DNA of 64,000 bases, from assembly GCA_016124585.1 (NCBI GenBank), contig WGNL01000001.1, forward strand, positions 62,001 to 126,000, given 5' to 3'. Shown in pieces: positions 8,594 through 17,539 of the stretch. The translations under genes were made by a program, and so were the position numbers. This DNA comes from Bacteroidota bacterium (GTDB lineage: Bacteria > Bacteroidota > Bacteroidia > Chitinophagales > Saprospiraceae). Each line of letters opens with the position of its first letter. Within the stretch, counting starts at the first letter, position 1. A model generated the notes under the pieces. It was not told the origin of the DNA. It made no database searches and saw only the letters and a list, made by a program, of their open reading frames with translations.

Positions 8594-9406
8594 TTAAGAA
8601 AGAGTTGTGTAAGGCCAAGTTATTTTTTGAAAAATATTTTTTGAATTCATTGTAGTGACCTTCGCAACTTCTTCTAAATCAACAGATTTGATGCTCGCTA
8701 CCTTCTCCGCAACCAGCCTAATAAAAGCACTTTCGTTCCTTTTACCGCGATATGGCACCGGAGCTAAATAGGGTGAATCCGTTTCCAGCACCAACCACTC
8801 CAATGGGATGTCACTGACAATTTTATCCAAGCCAGCATTTTTAAAGGTCACAACTCCGCCTATTCCCAGATGAAAGCCTAATGAGAATGCAGTTTCTGCT
8901 TGTTCGGCGGTTCCCGTGAAGCAATGCAGTATTCCTCTCAGTTTTTCGTGTTTTTCATCTTTTAAGATATCCAATATCAATTCGGTGGACTCCCTGGAAT
9001 GGATTACAATGGGGACATCAAAATTTTTTGCCCAATTTATCTGGGTTCTGAAAGCATCAATTTGAATATCCAGCGTAGATTTTTCCCAGTAAAGGTCAAT
9101 CCCGATTTCTCCGATTGCGCAAAATGGTCGCTTGTCCAGCCAATTTTTAACTATCTCAAGTTCAACTGTGTAGTCTTCCTTCACAGAACATGGGTGTAAC
9201 CCCATCATTGCATGAACCTGACCTGGATACGCTTCTTCCATTTTCAACATGCTCTCAATGACCCTACTATCAATTGCTGGAAGGTAAAACTCGTTGACCC
9301 CAACTGCCATGGCTCTTTCCATTATTGCTGTCCGATCGGTGTCAAACTCTGGGAGATAAAGATGGGTGTGTGTGTCAACAAGGATGATTTCAGTAGGTTT
9401 TGTCAT
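8594..9406 (-). CDS. TatD-family metal-dependent hydrolase (DNase)
   Basis: Starting at 9406 the protein has 270 residues, normal for TatD. All metal-site motifs are seen: DTHTHL near the N-terminus, GEIGID, IVIHSRES, GILHCFTG and LETDSPYLAPVPYRG near the C-terminus. The family acts as a 3'-5' DNase or D-aminoacyl-tRNA hydrolase with two metal ions in a TIM barrel. An upstream ATG at 9478 would add 24 residues lacking family similarity, so I prefer 9406, just before MTKPTEIILVDTHTH. It is a single gene. Confidence 0.92.
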   Translation of the reverse strand: MTKPTEIILVDTHTHLYLPEFDTDRTAIMERAMAVGVNEFYLPAIDSRVIESMLKMEEAYPGQVHAMMGLHPCSVKEDYTVELEIVKNWLDKRPFCAIGEIGIDLYWEKSTLDIQIDAFRTQINWAKNFDVPIVIHSRESTELILDILKDEKHEKLRGILHCFTGTAEQAETAFSLGFHLGIGGVVTFKNAGLDKIVSDIPLEWLVLETDSPYLAPVPYRGKRNESAFIRLVAEKVASIKSVDLEEVAKVTTMNSKNIFQKITWPYTTLS

Positions 9407-9478
9407 TTCTCTGATAAATTGAAGATTATAAGCGATTTTTGATTGGCAAAAATTCAATATAATTGCATGGAATTTCAA

Positions 9479-9906
9479 AAACCGAAACTTGGAGCGATTT
9501 GTTTTTCAAAACAAAACACGGACAAAATGTAAAAATAACGCCAGAGACAATATATTTGCGACTTAATTATTCCCCCCTGCACACGTTTTGATGCAACTCG
9601 TCTGTCTTGCTCATCCAATTTCGGCCTAGAAAAAAAGGCACTTAAGAACACCTACATTAACATAATGGTTAGCCCATAACAGATATTTCAGGTTTACTAC
9701 ACCCTGAAGTTTCTAATTATTTTTTTGCAAAAAAAAACAGGATTGGCAAATTGAACAACACACTTTGGTCTAGAGAAAACTCACCACAACCATTTCTACA
9801 CAAATAAGATAAGCCTAAGAAGTGGCTTTTGAAAACTAACCGGAGGCATCACGTTAATCCCGAATTAGACATCATGCAATAGCAGTCATGTAAACAACCT
9901 CCAATT
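9479..9906. other. Intergenic leader of the first giant gene
   Basis: These 428 bases hold no convincing gene. They contain a good -7 element (TATATTTG, 9551-9558), a C6 tract in TATTCCCCCCT (9568-9578) just at the expected transcription start, A-runs near 9728-9737, and a weak 5-bp hairpin (9811-9828). If transcription starts near 9565, the 5' untranslated region is about 340 bases, unusually long. Confidence 0.5.
9551..9558 (+). promoter_or_regulatory. Candidate -7 promoter element for the 9907 gene
   Basis: TATATTTG followed by C matches the Bacteroidota sigma-A -7 consensus TAnnTTTG exactly. A TTG at the expected -33 spacing is not present, so the promoter is only half supported. Confidence 0.4.
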
Positions 9907-12900
9907 ATGGAAAAAAACATTGAACACACTGAGCAAACACAGAACAAACACATGAACCCATCCTTTTCCTTTTTTTCAAATGTCACCATTTTGGTAGCAT
10001 CATTTTGCCTATTTGGACAAGTGTCAATGGCAGAAGGCAATAGCGCTAACAACCTCATGAATTGGTTGAAGCCATGGGCTGTAAACGCAGGCCCAGACGT
10101 TTCTATTTGTCAAGGTGATTCGACTCAACTGCAGGCTAGCGGGGCAAATACCTACACCTGGGCACCATCCACAGGTCTAAGTTGCACTGATTGTCCTAAC
10201 CCCGTAGCCTCACCAAGTACCACCACTACGTATTTTGTGACAGGCGATGACGGAACTATGGATGAGGTAGTTGTTAAGGTTTTGTCCCCACCAGTCATTT
10301 TGAATATAGTTGCAAATAACCCCACCGATTGCAATTTGCCCAATGGCTCAATAGCCATAACTATGCTTGGGGTAGATCCTTATGAATTTAGTATTGATGG
10401 TGGGAATATCTGGCAAATCAATGGAATTTTTACTGCCTTGACACCTGGTTCATACTCGGTAAAAGTGAGGAGCGCAAACGGTATTTGCGAAATTAGTGGA
10501 GGGGAATTTACCCTAGTTGCTCCCCCAGTACCCCACATATTAAATGTTTTGGCAAACGACCCTACCTTTTGCGATGTGCCCAATGGATCCATCGTAATTT
10601 CAGCGACGGGAGGAATAAGCCCTTTACAATATAGTATTGACAATGGGCAGACATGGCAAAACCAAAATACGTTTCAGTTATTGACATCGGGCAACTACCA
10701 AATAAAAGTTCGGAATGCAACGGGAAGTTGTGTCGTAAGCGGTGGTACGGTCACGCTAAGTGGCTCCCCCGATGAGGCAATTATTGACGACATTTTCATA
10801 GCTAATCCAACGAATTGTGATGAATTAGATGGACTGATTACAATAATCGTTTCCAACAGTGGAGGCCAGTTCGAATACAGTAACAATGGTGGTATTGATT
10901 ACCAACCCGGCAACAGTTTCACTGGGCTCGACGAAGGTGTTTACCATATTCTTGTGCGCAGAACAGACGGAACCTGCACCAAAAGTGGTGGTTACGTTAC
11001 ACTCACTAGCCCAAATCGACCAACCATCTACGGTGTTTCTGCGGTGAATCCTTTGGGTTGTGGCAACCAAACCGGCAATATTACGATTCTGGCATTTGGC
11101 CCTAGCACTTTGGAGTTTAGCGTTGACGGTGGACAACTCTGGTTCAGTTCCAATATTTTCCCCAACTTGCCTGCTGGCACTTATTCGATAGCGGTACAAA
11201 ATAGCGGTGGTTCATGCTTCACCACTGGTGGCACCGTCACTTTGACTGACCCAGGCCCACCAGTCATTTCAAGCGTAAATTCTACCAGCCCAACATCCTG
11301 CGGTTTGGCCGATGGAACGATAAGCATTTCAGCTACTGGCAACGCACAACTTGAATATAGCATCGATAATGGTGTGTCTTGGCAGTCGTCTGCTAATTTC
11401 GATAACCTTTCTGAGGGCGATTACCAAATTCAAGTTCGCTACGTTGGTGGTGGATGCCCCATCAGTTATGCTTCAAACCCTGTGGTTTTAGATTCCCCAG
11501 GAGTTGCCCCCGTCATTAGTGCCATTAACTTACTTCAACCCTCAGACTGTGGCGTGACAGATGGAACGATTACCATTCTGGCAAGTGGAAGTGGCCCACT
11601 TTCTTATAGCATTAATGGAGGGGCAAGTTTTCAAACATTCAATGTTTTCAATAACTTAGGCGCTGGGGATTACCAAATTGTTGTGAAATTGACAAATGGA
11701 GATTGTAGCACCAGTGGCAATGCAGCTCTTTTTTACAGCGGCTGTGCAGACACGCTTCAGGTGAACATAATTGCGAACGTGAGTACCAATTACTGTATTG
11801 ACCCTTCTGTGTTCAACAATCTTGGAAACATAACGAGTGCAAGTATCTGCAACCCCGGCAACGCACTGACTGTGGAAGCGACCTCCATCAATCAGAACTG
11901 CCTGACATTGGTGCCTGCTACAGGGTATTTAGGGGCATCACCTGATTTGATTTGCGCTATTCATTGTTTCAATAACAGCCAAACAATTTGTGATACAACT
12001 TATCTTCAGGTAACAGTTCAGGATTTGGCTAACTGCAATCCGATATTCAATGAAGATACCGTTACATTGAATTATGTTGGAAACCCGACGGAGTATTGTG
12101 TGCCAATTCCGCTGACAGAATTGCTTGGCTTCGACTTGTACTTGAATGGTAATCCATTGGTTAATCCATTTGCCTGCGATTTGGAACCTACCGTAGCTTA
12201 TTCATACACTTTTTTGCCGGGTGCTGGTTTTAGCGGTCCCTACTCATTGGATGCTTGGGCTGTGAATGGTAATTCCTACAATGGTAGTTTCAACGATGCC
12301 AACGAGCTTTTGGCGCTGATGCAAGCATTTGACCCGGCTGGGAACTGGCAAATCAACACAACGCTTGGTCTAATTTACGGGGGCAACCCCAACGCAAACT
12401 ATGATGACATGATGGTGACCCATACACCTAGCGGGTCACATACGACGCTGAATCCTAATACCACTTTTCTGCCTACGGGTTTTACAGTGCCACTCAGTGA
12501 CCCAGGTATTTCTGTCCTGGAGGTGCAAGACCCAATTACTGGCTGTGGAGACACCCTCTACATTAATGCGGTATTGAATCCAATTACAACGGATACGGTT
12601 TATTTAACGACCAATGTAAATACAATCACAGCAACTACCTGCCTTGATGGCAGCGAATTGCCAGGCGGTGTAATCGTAAATGTTGGTTATTGTGAGGGCC
12701 CAAGCAATGGCGTAGCCCCACTGGCATCGCCTGAATGTGTCTTCTACATCCCGAATCTAAACTTTGCCGGCCAAGATGAATTTTGCATGGTGTTTTGCGA
12801 CGGAGGCTTCCCACAGATTTGTGATACTACCTATTTTATTGTAAATGTTTTGCCTGAGAACGATACAGTTTATCTGACCATTCCCGCAGGGGAAACTTCA

Positions 12901-15900
12901 ATCGATACCTGCCTTGATAATTTTGTCATTGAGTTGCCTGGGAATATTACCTCTGCTGATTTTTGCAGTATCAACACGGCTGAAATCAACGGGACGGTAA
13001 CTGACAACTGTTTGGTTTTCAATGAGAACGGAACCTTTTTCGGAACAACGACCGTCTGTGTGAACTTTTGCAGTGGCGGCGTTTGCGATGAAAATACAAT
13101 TATTCTGACCATCGTCCCCCCTGTCGTTTGCGACGATATTTTTACTCAAAATAACCTCAGCATCACGACACCTACGCCAGACAATTCCTTCTGCATACCG
13201 ATTCCATTGGGAGAAATTGTGAATTACGATGTCACTGTGGATGGTGTTTCTGTTCCTCAAAATTTCACGCCTTGCGGTTTTGACAATTTAACGGTTTACA
13301 GCTACGCAACTTTGTCTGCTGGGCCATACACGGTAAATTCCTGGACGGCAAACGGCACCTTGTATTCGGGTACAGTCGCCAATATTGCAGCGCTTGTTGC
13401 CCAGATGAACGTCTGGGACCCAACTGGAGATTGGGTGCTCAATGCAGCGACCCAAACGATTCAAGGTGGACAGGGTGGAACCTACAGTGACCTCGTCATC
13501 ACACCATCTGGTGGTGCTCCGCAAACTTTGATGGCCAGTCTCGTCCAATTTCCGCTTGGTTCACAAATGATAATTTCAGGCTATGGGGCTCACGAAATTA
13601 TTGTGACGGGAAACAACGGCTGTACGGATACGGTGCAAGTGACTTACACGCAGCATATTTTGTCAAAGGATACGCTAGTTTTTAACACCCCACCCAATAC
13701 CCCCATCTTTCAAATTTGTGGAAACACAGATGATTTGCTTGGGAACTTGTTCAGCACCAGTTTTTGCAATGTGCCGAACAATGGAGGCTTTGTGCCTTCA
13801 AGTGCAACCTGTTACACCTACACACCCAATACCGGCTTTGTTGGTACGGACACAGCCTGCGTGGTTTTTTGCGACGATAATATCCCGACCGTTTGCGACA
13901 CCTTTGTTTTTGTGATAAATGTTCAACCATTGACGGACACCGTCTTTGTTGATGCACCGGGAACAATGCCGTTTGACACCTGCTTGAGTTCACAGATTTT
14001 GCAATTTCCTGGTGTTTTGACTTCGTCAAGTATTTGCGGTGCAAATCCGAACGAGGTAGCGCTGACACTGTCAGGAAACTGCATCACGGTTGACCTTGAT
14101 GATAACTTCACAGGAACGACGACTGCTTGTGTGGTGCATTGTGACGATTCGACACCGCAAATTTGCGATACAACCTTTCTCGTCGTCAGTTTCAATGGCG
14201 CTCCGCAACCTTGCCCAGAAATTTTCAACCCGAATGATATTTTTACTTCGCTCCAAAATGGAGTAGGGGAGGTTTGCTTGCCACTGACACCAGCGCAAAT
14301 CATTGATTATCAAATTACATTAGACGGCCAGCCTTATGCTGGCTCATTAGCACCTTGCAATATTGACCAAGTGTATATTTATTTTTTCGGACAAGTATTT
14401 GGGCAAGGCGCTAACGGACCATATTCAGTAAGTTGGCAAGCAAATGGTCAAAATTTTACAAGTGTGGTACAAAATATGCAGGAGTTGGTGGATCAGATGA
14501 ACGTCTGGGATTTTGCTGGAAACTGGAACATTGAACAAGCTACCTTTTCAATCATCAGCACCAATGACAACGGCGTGTACGGAAACCTCATCATTACGCA
14601 TATTGCAACTGGCATTTTAAGCACACTAGCTCCTGACCTGAACAGTGTTCCTTTAGGCACCGCTGTGCAGATTGACGGGGCAGGCCAACACACACTTATC
14701 GTCGAAAGTCAAGTGGACGGTTGTTCGGATACCTTGACAATCAACGCTTTGAACGACGTCAACACCCTCGACATTTTTACGGTAGAGGATGTGCCAAGCG
14801 ATGTAGCGTGTATCGACACGAGCGGGCTCCCCGGGAATTTTGTCAGCATGGTGGTTTGTCAAGCTCCGCAAAATGGGACTATCAACATCGTGGGCAACTG
14901 TTTTACCTTTAATCCAAATCCTGGATTTGTTGGTACAAACTCAGGTTGCGTTGCCGTATGCGATAATCTTGGCAACTGCGATACCACACTCCTAAACATC
15001 ACCGTCGATCCGCTTTGTAGCCTTTTTGATATTTTCCCAAGTACCACACAGGACTTCCAAGTGGTTGATTGCTCTGATATTGCAGGTGTTTGCACCCCTA
15101 TTTTGTTGGACTCAATTGGCAACTATGGTGTGCTGGACAATGGCTTTCCTTATGTTGGCGGCTTTGTGGTCTGCAATGGGCAATTCACTCAGCTTGCGCT
15201 CGATACGGGCTATCATGAATTGGTTTTTGTGCAGTTCAGTTCGGGCTGTCAGGACACTTTGTTTGCCAATGTGACCTGTTCGGTAAACAATGGTTGCGGC
15301 ATTTCTGCACTTTCCCCGCTGACAATTGGAGTGGGTGATTGCTCTGAGACCACCCAGTTTTGTGTTTCTGTTTCGGTTCTTGACCTTCCGAATTTTCAAA
15401 TATCAGACAATGGCTCCGCATTCGGAGGTACCATTGGGATTTGCGATTTGAATGGCACGACCGTGGGCATGACCTTGGACACTGGGTTGCACTTGCTGAT
15501 TTTGGCGGATACAGTGAAGGGCTGTGCAGATACCTTTTCTGTCAATGTGCTTTGTACCATTATCGAAGATACAACAGTGGATACAACGGTGCAGCAGGGC
15601 GACTCCATCGTGCTCTGTCTTGAAGATTACGGATATTTGGCGGCAACAATTGACAGTGTGACAGCGGTTTGCGATGCAAATGGCAATTCCAGTTATAGCA
15701 TTGACACATCTACTTGGTGCATCACTTTTTTTGGTGACACCATTGGCCTTGACACCACATGTTTTCAAGTCTTTGTAGGGGATACAAGTGCTATTTTTAC
15801 TGTAAATATTGAAGTGACGACATCCTGTCCGGTTTTTATTCCCGGAGGGATTTTGGCTACGGGTATTCCTTGTGGTATCGACACTGGACTTATTTGTTTA

Positions 15901-17208
15901 CCGATACCACCCTTGGAGTTGATAAATAAAACGCTTCAATTGGATGGCCAGCCTTACACGGGACCAATTACTCCTTGTGGAATTGATAGCGTGATGGTGC
16001 TGAACTATAACGCATTGCCTAGTCTTGGACTACTTGGCCCGTACATCATTCAATCATGGAGTATCAATGGAAGTCAATTCACGGGTGTTTTCAATACTAT
16101 TCAAGAACTAGCTGCTTTGATGAACCAATGGGACCCAACCGGGAACTGGGTGGTTGTTATTGATGCAAATAATAACCTCAACCTAATTCAAGGCGGAAAT
16201 CAGTCCAACACTTATGGTGGGATGAGCATTGAACAGCAGTTGACAGGTATTCAAGTTACGCTTGGAATTAACACGGTCACAGTGCCAACTGGAGTAGCCA
16301 TTGAAGTACCTTTAGGTGGCTACCAATTGACGATAACGGACACGGTGACCTTGTGCAGTGAAACTGTAATGGTGGAGTTGGTTTGCATCAACTCCGAGGT
16401 GGTAACCAACAACATTTTGGTCGGTCAGCAGGATACTTTCTGCCTTGACCTGTCAGAGTTAGTGGGGAGCGTATCCAGCGTTCAGAATATTTGCCCCGGC
16501 ACAAATGGTGAAATAGTCAACTTTACGATTGACACAAGCAGTGTTTGTGTGATTTACGAAGGCAATGAACCTGGTTTTGATTCTGCTTGTGTGATTGTTT
16601 GCGATGATGCCGGACTCTGTGACACTACCTATTTTTACATCACCGTTGACATCACCACAGATTCCTTGCCTATAGCAGTGGATGACCTCGACAATTTGAC
16701 CAATGAAGGGGAGGTGGCAAACATTAATGTTTTGTCCAATGATACTGTGCAGTTTTTGCAGTTGCCAATTATCATTGTGACGCAACCGGCCCACGGCGAA
16801 GCTGAGCCTTTGCCAAATGGGACTATTAATTACGCCCCAGATGCTGGCTATTGTGATGAAGATGTGCCGGATAGCTTTACCTATGCCATTTGCAATCCAA
16901 ATGGTTGTGATACGGCCACGGTTTATGTGATGGTGCTATGTTCCGATCTACAAATTTTTGAGGCTTTTTCGCCGAATGGTGACAACAAGAACGAGACTTT
17001 CAAAATCAATGGATTGCAAAATTGGCCAAACCACCACCTTGTCATCTACAACCGATGGGGCAATTTGGTGTACGAAGCCACCAATTATCAAAGTGATTGG
17101 GAGGGCACCTGGAACAATAAGAAATTGCCCGATGGCACCTATTTCTATATCTTGGAATTGGGTAACGGAGGTGACACTAAACGAGGTTATGTTGTGATTT
17201 TGCGATAA
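9907..17208 (+). CDS. Giant T9SS-secreted modular surface protein (SprB-like repeats, Cys-rich modules, type B sorting domain)
   Basis: 2433 residues. Order: signal peptide (hydrophobic core about 24-38); a PKD/Ig-like domain (about 60-125); six SprB-like repeats of about 82 residues (10297-11740, each opening with a short strand, Pro, Cys and NGSI/DGTI-like motif); alternating Cys-rich modules A and B (11746-16660, see the repeat entry); one cadherin/Big_9-like domain (about 2250-2345); and a C-terminal gliding-motility-associated type B T9SS sorting domain (FSPNGDNKNETFKI, YNRWGNLVYE, LPDGTYFYILE, to the end). Established knowledge: such C-terminal domains send proteins through T9SS and attach them to the cell surface; SprB is a mobile gliding adhesin. 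Adhesion is inferred. Start 9907 keeps an EQTQ-containing N-terminus similar to the 25791 product; ATG 9952, directly after GAACAAACAC, is a real alternative. Confidence 0.9.
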   Translation: MEKNIEHTEQTQNKHMNPSFSFFSNVTILVASFCLFGQVSMAEGNSANNLMNWLKPWAVNAGPDVSICQGDSTQLQASGANTYTWAPSTGLSCTDCPNPVASPSTTTTYFVTGDDGTMDEVVVKVLSPPVILNIVANNPTDCNLPNGSIAITMLGVDPYEFSIDGGNIWQINGIFTALTPGSYSVKVRSANGICEISGGEFTLVAPPVPHILNVLANDPTFCDVPNGSIVISATGGISPLQYSIDNGQTWQNQNTFQLLTSGNYQIKVRNATGSCVVSGGTVTLSGSPDEAIIDDIFIANPTNCDELDGLITIIVSNSGGQFEYSNNGGIDYQPGNSFTGLDEGVYHILVRRTDGTCTKSGGYVTLTSPNRPTIYGVSAVNPLGCGNQTGNITILAFGPSTLEFSVDGGQLWFSSNIFPNLPAGTYSIAVQNSGGSCFTTGGTVTLTDPGPPVISSVNSTSPTSCGLADGTISISATGNAQLEYSIDNGVSWQSSANFDNLSEGDYQIQVRYVGGGCPISYASNPVVLDSPGVAPVISAINLLQPSDCGVTDGTITILASGSGPLSYSINGGASFQTFNVFNNLGAGDYQIVVKLTNGDCSTSGNAALFYSGCADTLQVNIIANVSTNYCIDPSVFNNLGNITSASICNPGNALTVEATSINQNCLTLVPATGYLGASPDLICAIHCFNNSQTICDTTYLQVTVQDLANCNPIFNEDTVTLNYVGNPTEYCVPIPLTELLGFDLYLNGNPLVNPFACDLEPTVAYSYTFLPGAGFSGPYSLDAWAVNGNSYNGSFNDANELLALMQAFDPAGNWQINTTLGLIYGGNPNANYDDMMVTHTPSGSHTTLNPNTTFLPTGFTVPLSDPGISVLEVQDPITGCGDTLYINAVLNPITTDTVYLTTNVNTITATTCLDGSELPGGVIVNVGYCEGPSNGVAPLASPECVFYIPNLNFAGQDEFCMVFCDGGFPQICDTTYFIVNVLPENDTVYLTIPAGETSIDTCLDNFVIELPGNITSADFCSINTAEINGTVTDNCLVFNENGTFFGTTTVCVNFCSGGVCDENTIILTIVPPVVCDDIFTQNNLSITTPTPDNSFCIPIPLGEIVNYDVTVDGVSVPQNFTPCGFDNLTVYSYATLSAGPYTVNSWTANGTLYSGTVANIAALVAQMNVWDPTGDWVLNAATQTIQGGQGGTYSDLVITPSGGAPQTLMASLVQFPLGSQMIISGYGAHEIIVTGNNGCTDTVQVTYTQHILSKDTLVFNTPPNTPIFQICGNTDDLLGNLFSTSFCNVPNNGGFVPSSATCYTYTPNTGFVGTDTACVVFCDDNIPTVCDTFVFVINVQPLTDTVFVDAPGTMPFDTCLSSQILQFPGVLTSSSICGANPNEVALTLSGNCITVDLDDNFTGTTTACVVHCDDSTPQICDTTFLVVSFNGAPQPCPEIFNPNDIFTSLQNGVGEVCLPLTPAQIIDYQITLDGQPYAGSLAPCNIDQVYIYFFGQVFGQGANGPYSVSWQANGQNFTSVVQNMQELVDQMNVWDFAGNWNIEQATFSIISTNDNGVYGNLIITHIATGILSTLAPDLNSVPLGTAVQIDGAGQHTLIVESQVDGCSDTLTINALNDVNTLDIFTVEDVPSDVACIDTSGLPGNFVSMVVCQAPQNGTINIVGNCFTFNPNPGFVGTNSGCVAVCDNLGNCDTTLLNITVDPLCSLFDIFPSTTQDFQVVDCSDIAGVCTPILLDSIGNYGVLDNGFPYVGGFVVCNGQFTQLALDTGYHELVFVQFSSGCQDTLFANVTCSVNNGCGISALSPLTIGVGDCSETTQFCVSVSVLDLPNFQISDNGSAFGGTIGICDLNGTTVGMTLDTGLHLLILADTVKGCADTFSVNVLCTIIEDTTVDTTVQQGDSIVLCLEDYGYLAATIDSVTAVCDANGNSSYSIDTSTWCITFFGDTIGLDTTCFQVFVGDTSAIFTVNIEVTTSCPVFIPGGILATGIPCGIDTGLICLPIPPLELINKTLQLDGQPYTGPITPCGIDSVMVLNYNALPSLGLLGPYIIQSWSINGSQFTGVFNTIQELAALMNQWDPTGNWVVVIDANNNLNLIQGGNQSNTYGGMSIEQQLTGIQVTLGINTVTVPTGVAIEVPLGGYQLTITDTVTLCSETVMVELVCINSEVVTNNILVGQQDTFCLDLSELVGSVSSVQNICPGTNGEIVNFTIDTSSVCVIYEGNEPGFDSACVIVCDDAGLCDTTYFYITVDITTDSLPIAVDDLDNLTNEGEVANINVLSNDTVQFLQLPIIIVTQPAHGEAEPLPNGTINYAPDAGYCDEDVPDSFTYAICNPNGCDTATVYVMVLCSDLQIFEAFSPNGDNKNETFKINGLQNWPNHHLVIYNRWGNLVYEATNYQSDWEGTWNNKKLPDGTYFYILELGNGGDTKRGYVVILR
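10297..11740 (+). repeat. Six tandem SprB-like repeats
   Basis: Six units of about 240-250 bases begin near 10297, 10537, 10786, 11025, 11263 and 11515. Each encodes a P-x-x-C start, a NGSI/DGTI-like turn, a SIDxGxxWQ-like strand, and GxYxIxVR near the end. The sequences are diverged, so this is an old protein repeat and not a recent DNA duplication. Confidence 0.8.
12031..16386 (+). repeat. A-B-B superrepeat of two Cys-rich modules
   Basis: Long module A (about 180 residues) occurs at about 12031-12585, 13123-13656, 14212-14757 and 15826-16386. Its signature is VCLPIP, then LDGQPYxG, PC, GPYxVxSW, NGxxFxG, QMNxWDPxGNW, I.GG and a closing CxDT. Module B (about 90 residues, with CLD, LPG, YxPNxGFxGxDxxCV, CDTT) fills the gaps, mostly in pairs. 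The first two A-to-A distances are 1092 and 1089 bp, so the unit seems to have spread by duplication. Two shortened A copies (about 15011-15555) lack the middle part. Confidence 0.75.
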
Positions 17209-17230
17209 GGAAACAAAATTAAGGTGATAA

Positions 17231-17266
17231 AAGCCGGGCCACTGAAATAGGTAGCCCGGCTTTTTT
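17231..17266 (+). terminator. Intrinsic terminator after the 9907 gene
   Basis: Perfect 9-bp stem AAGCCGGGC (17231-17239) / GCCCGGCTT (17254-17262) followed by a T run. Confidence 0.92.
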
Positions 17267-17539
17267 GTATTGGAGTTGTTGGTTTTATCATTCAATCCTG
17301 AGGTTAGTAATATTGGAATGGTTTTGGCTTTGCTTGCGAATGCTTAAAAGTCTTATTTTTTGTGTAATGGTCAATATGGTTAATTTTTTTTGTAACTAAT
17401 TGATTTGTAACAAATTATATGTACTTCGGTGAGTCCCCTCCTCATTTGAGTTCCTCCCTTCTTAATGTGATTTTAAAACTGGCTTCAATATTCTTTTGCC
17501 AGATCGATTTTTTAGCCCAAGAGGAACAAACACAATAAA
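17267..17539. other. Leader of the 17540 gene
   Basis: This is AT-rich sequence with no gene. A loose promoter (TTG, 19 bases, TACTTCGG near 17400-17430) and a pyrimidine-rich stretch with CCCC and CCTCCC (about 17432-17462) are visible. The copy of GAACAAACAC at 17524-17533 lies 6 bases before the ATG. Confidence 0.4.
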
